A stretch of 5,140 bases of DNA, from contig WLLG01000190.1 of the NCBI GenBank assembly GCA_009700815.1, positions 1-5,140 on the forward strand, written 5' to 3'. This document shows positions 4,554 through 5,140 of the stretch, piece by piece. The position numbers were made by a program, and so were the translations under genes. Numbering within the stretch: position 1 is the stretch's first letter; every line of letters begins with the position of its first letter. The stretch is from Actinomycetota bacterium (GTDB taxonomy: Bacteria > Actinomycetota > Acidimicrobiia > Acidimicrobiales > Microtrichaceae). Under the pieces are notes generated by a model. It did no database searches and had not been told where the DNA came from. It was given only the letters and a program-made list of their open reading frames with translations.

Positions 4554-5140
4554 ATGGATCAAGCAAAGAGTGCAAAGCAGACCTTGACTCGGCGGGCATT
4601 TGTGCGCGGCACAGGACTGGGCGCTGGGGTGATCGTTACCGCTGCTGCATGCACACCGGGCGCCCCTCCCGGGGGACCCGGACCAAATGGGTCAACCCCG
4701 ACGGGACCGACGGGACCTACTCCAGAGCTGCAACTCAGCAACATCCAGGGCAACATTTTGGCAGGGTTCAACAAAGACCATCAGCGGATGCTCTTCTTCA
4801 CGTTTCCCTCAGGCGCCGCTGCAAAGCAACTGCTTTCCACGCTGCAGGAGCAGGTTGCAAACTCCGAAGAGGTGCTCGCTTTCAACAGCAGATACAAAGC
4901 TGCTGCAAGCTCCAATAGCCCCCTTCCCTCTGCCACTTGGTTGAACCTCGCCCTCACCCATGCAGGGTTGACCGCACTCGGAGTTTCTCGGTCTGACCTG
5001 CAAGCGTTTCCCGACTCGTTCCGCCAAGGGATGCGCGCACGCTCAGGCTTGATTGGCGATTCTGGACCCTCTGCCCCGAGCAACTGGATAACGAGCAATG
5101 CCGATCACGCAGTGGTGATTCTTGCTGCCGACCGCTTGAG
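4554..5140 (+). CDS. DyP-type (dye-decolorizing) heme peroxidase, Tat-exported, C-terminus beyond window
   Basis: There are 195 codons in the window, running off the right edge. Residues 12-14 (TRR, then AFVRG) and a hydrophobic stretch to TAAAC (Cys33) form a twin-arginine signal, possibly of a Tat lipoprotein. Residues 35-57 are a Gly/Pro/Thr linker. Then comes the hallmark DyP N-terminal strand LSNIQGNILAGF at 61-72, followed by family-typical TWLNLALTHAGLTALGVS at 128-145 and FPDSFRQGMRARSGLIGDSG at 152-171. DyP enzymes use heme and H2O2 to oxidise dyes, phenols and similar substrates; the catalytic GxxDG and proximal His are expected further on and cannot be checked. The start at ATG 4554 is preferred because GGAG (4541-4544) precedes it by 9 nt; ATG 4530 would add 8 residues but lacks a good ribosome site. 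It is divergent from the small-ORF pair. Confidence 0.9.
   Translation, partial: MDQAKSAKQTLTRRAFVRGTGLGAGVIVTAAACTPGAPPGGPGPNGSTPTGPTGPTPELQLSNIQGNILAGFNKDHQRMLFFTFPSGAAAKQLLSTLQEQVANSEEVLAFNSRYKAAASSNSPLPSATWLNLALTHAGLTALGVSRSDLQAFPDSFRQGMRARSGLIGDSGPSAPSNWITSNADHAVVILAADRL

Noticed and set aside
4437..4562. Extension of the first small ORF up to 4562
   Set aside because: It would run into the DyP coding start and through the palindromic intergenic DNA; the added residues look non-coding.
4559..4774. Minus-strand Gly/Pro-rich ORF
   Set aside because: It is a mirror of the Gly/Pro linker of the DyP peroxidase.
4554..5140. DyP as encapsulin cargo
   Set aside because: The protein has a Tat signal for export, and no encapsulin gene is visible in the window; the C-terminal targeting tail could not be inspected.
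1..5140. tRNA/rRNA genes, CRISPR array, insertion sequence, phage or defence system
   Set aside because: No cloverleaf, regularly spaced repeats, transposase motifs or terminal inverted repeats were found on reading both strands.

Overview
The window looks like chromosomal DNA of an actinobacterium (Actinomycetota). The grounds are a Ddn-type deazaflavin (F420)-dependent oxidoreductase, a mycobacterial-style cytosolic alpha/beta hydrolase, frequent GTG starts, several predicted Tat or lipoprotein exports, and a G+C content that by eye is in the high 50s percent. That is low for classical high-GC actinomycetes, so a non-model, perhaps aquatic or metagenomic lineage is possible; the genus cannot be told from this sequence.

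Layout. Positions 1-1232 (minus) hold the N-terminal 410 codons of a Tat-exported DUF1800 protein that begins with GTG and runs off the left edge. Positions 1332-2513 (minus) encode a cytosolic alpha/beta hydrolase. Positions 2544-3626 (minus) encode a second, unrelated alpha/beta hydrolase with a lipoprotein signal peptide. The two hydrolases are 30 nt apart and probably form an operon. A 78-bp divergent intergenic region with an operator-like inverted repeat separates them from 3705-4160 (plus), a Ddn-family F420H2-dependent reductase. Tail-to-tail with this are two tiny minus-strand ORFs of 43 codons each (4305-4436 and 4177-4308), joined by an ATGA overlap and unrecognised. A second divergent region (4437-4553) contains palindromes and leads into 4554-5140 (plus), the N-terminal part of a Tat-exported DyP-type peroxidase that runs off the right edge.

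How the genes may work together: three of the five recognisable proteins carry export signals with a Cys at the end of the hydrophobic stretch (DUF1800, hydrolase, DyP). The window therefore looks enriched in cell-surface functions, with a surface and a cytosolic esterase or lactonase-like hydrolase next to an F420 reductase. A shared catabolic or detoxification role is an inference only. No mobile element, CRISPR array, RNA gene or recognisable defence system is visible. The least explained part is 4150-4530, where two overlapping small ORFs are combined with hairpins placed over start and stop codons.
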